Assembly: GCF_012926525.1 (NCBI RefSeq)
Contig: NZ_JABBNI010000004.1
Coordinates: 143,687-207,686, forward strand
Direction of reading: 5' to 3'
Origin: Clostridium muellerianum
Lineage (GTDB): Bacteria; Bacillota; Clostridia; Clostridiales; Clostridiaceae
Length of the DNA stretch: 64,000 nt
Part shown: piece by piece, positions 62,650 through 64,000 of the stretch
How the letters are laid out: each line of letters opens with the position of its first letter
How positions within the stretch are numbered: the stretch's first letter is position 1
The notes under the pieces: model-generated
What the model was told of the DNA's origin: nothing
Database searches by the model: none
The model's input: only the letters and a program-made list of their open reading frames with translations
Made by a program: the position numbers and the translations under genes

Positions 62650-62745
62650 TCATAAACTTAAGAAATTTTAAGTATTATTACTGACATTCTTTATTGAATA
62701 AAGTATAATTATTTATTTTAAATTCTAAAAAAGAGCATAAAAATC

Positions 62746-63850
62746 CTATGCAATAAAGATAGATTTTTTTGCTCTTTTAAAAACTACTTTTTTAGTTATT
62801 CTGATATTTGTTAGATAAATTATGCTTCCTTGGCTTTTAAGATTTCTTGTAGGAAGAATATATTTTTCTATTGCTTTTTGTAATTGCAGCAGTTTTTCCT
62901 CTCTAATCGTGTCATTTGGTTCAATTAATAGTTTTATAAATTTTTCTTTAAACATCCCTATTGCTATATTTTCATTGATCCGGATAGGATATTTATATTC
63001 ATGTTTTTCTGTTTCTTTTTCTACATTTTTATTTGACGAATGTAAGACATCCTGTATCATATTATAAATAACTATTTGTGCCCAAAAATCTTGGTATACA
63101 CATAATGTTGCTTTTCCTGTAACACTTTCAAACTTCATTTTATTTTTCAGAGTGTGATATTTTTTTTCAATTTCCCATCTCTTAAAATATAGATTTTCTA
63201 TTTCTTTTCCACTAAATTCAATTGGGAGATTTGTCATCAACGCAAGTTCACTTCCAGACAACAATAAAATCAGTATTTGGTAATATCTTTTTTATAGCAT
63301 AAATATTTTTCTTTGCTAGCTCACTTTCACTTGTCTTTATAGAGTCTATTTGCAAATCCAAAAAGAAATGATTAAATACATCAAAGATGCCACTTACTAA
63401 AGCTCTTACTTCACCCCTGGAATAATTATTACCACATTCACCGAAAAACGCTCTGTTTTCATCAGAGTTTGAAACTTCCGCCTTACTTCCATCAACAGCA
63501 AATACTAGATAGTTATTCCACAATGATGGTTCATTAGAGTTGTAAAAATCCTGAAGATATTCCTGGTTCAAAAATGAAAAAACTTCATAGTTTAGTTTTT
63601 TACGTTGCTGTAAATATCCTTGTTTTGAGATATTCATATGATATGCTCCTTTTTGAGTAAAATATTGATGAAGTTCCATTGATGTGGTTAATCCTTTTTT
63701 AGAAAGTGTACATAAGACAATATCTGCAAGTGGCATTTTTCTGTTTCTAATAAAACTATTTTGCTTATCTAAACGTGCATATGTTTTTGTAATATCTGAA
63801 TTAATAGAGTCAAACATTTTTTTAAATCTATTAATATAGTTATTAGACAT
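62746..63850 (-). pseudogene. IS4-like transposase with internal deletion and frameshift
   Basis: The N-terminal piece (63248-63850) reads MSNNYINRFKKMFDSINSDI ... LVFAVDGSKAEVSNSDENR (first catalytic Asp in VDGSK) and ends NTDFIVVWK. The C-terminal piece (62746-63264) continues in another frame with MTNLPIEFSGKEIENLYFKR, WEIEKKYHTLKNKMKFESVT, the YREK-like Glu region. Roughly 100 central residues with the second Asp are missing compared with related IS4 transposases. Confidence 0.8.
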
Positions 63851-63873
63851 ATACCCACCCCTACTTTAATTTT

Positions 63874-63932
63874 GTTAGTGTAAAATTTTTTTACACTATT
63901 TTTATAAATTTTCTTTATATATCAAGGGTTAC
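63874..63932 (-). repeat. IS4-like element leader (partner of 42887-42944)
   Basis: Upstream of the transposase start on the minus strand, this stretch contains the palindrome GTGTAAAAAAATTTTACAC and TAACCCTTGATATATAAAGA. It is nearly identical, in opposite orientation, to 42887-42944. No further gene is seen to the window end. Confidence 0.65.
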
Positions 63933-64000
63933 AGAGTTTTTTAAATAAAAAAACAATGACCCCCTATTTCATGTTATAATTGAATCTCTCACCAAACAAA

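Noticed and set aside
63933..64000. Start of another gene or IS at the window edge
   Set aside because: Only 68 bases, no start codon with a ribosome site and no recognisable terminal repeat.

Overview
The window looks like a low-GC (roughly 30 % by eye) Clostridium sensu stricto chromosome. The evidence is the clostridial fliR-flhB gene fusion, several proteins with clostridial-type cell wall binding 2 (CWB2) repeats, strong purine-rich ribosome binding sites, frequent TTG/GTG starts, and a gene order typical of clostridial flagellar loci. I cannot name the species. Almost every real gene lies on the minus strand.

Region 1 (1-18216) is the flagellar hook-basal-body operon. In transcription order it reads flgB, flgC, fliE, fliF, fliG, fliH, fliI, fliJ, fliK, flgD, a TIGR02530-type gene, flgE, flbD, fliL, fliO, fliP, fliQ, fliR-flhB, flhA, flhF (cut by the window edge). 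fliM, fliN/Y and motAB are not here. A sigma-A-like promoter lies upstream of flgB.

Region 2 (18217-32170) is a late-flagellar and cell-surface block. It holds a short flagellin co-transcribed from a sigma-28-type promoter with a secreted Ig-like protein, a paralogue of that protein, a coiled-coil protein, a giant 1754-residue secreted protein, and two CWB2 cell-wall proteins, one carrying leucine-rich repeats.

Region 3 (32174-41310) is mixed. It holds a small unknown gene, a short SSB, a 475-bp nested-palindrome element, an HD-GYP protein, two divergent flagellins (one behind a clear sigma-28 promoter), a YjfB-type mini-gene too short for ordinary ORF calling, a sugar epimerase with a PseG-like hydrolase, and an SGNH hydrolase.

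Region 4 (41331-43197) is a mobile-DNA graveyard: a decayed zinc-ribbon transposase interrupted by an ORF-deleted group II intron of about 891 nt, and a solo IS-end fragment.

Region 5 (43198-60842) is a glycosylation island. It encodes a WecE-like transaminase, a WecF-like Fuc4NAc transferase, GT2 and GT4 glycosyltransferases, a WecC/WbpA-like dehydrogenase, a Gfo/Idh/MocA dehydrogenase, a WbpD-like acyltransferase, FkbM and DUF268-like methyltransferases, three radical SAM proteins and two SGNH-like proteins. Six of these catalytic proteins share one Rossmann-like accessory module at either end. A near-consensus sigma-28 promoter precedes the first gene, tying the island to flagellin expression. 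I propose that it builds and decorates an unusual flagellin glycan; this is the best candidate for an undescribed system here.

Region 6 (61256-64000) is again IS debris: an IS701-like fragment, the orphan C-terminus of a lost flagellin, an IS200/IS605 element with a stop-interrupted tnpA, and an internally deleted IS4-like transposase.
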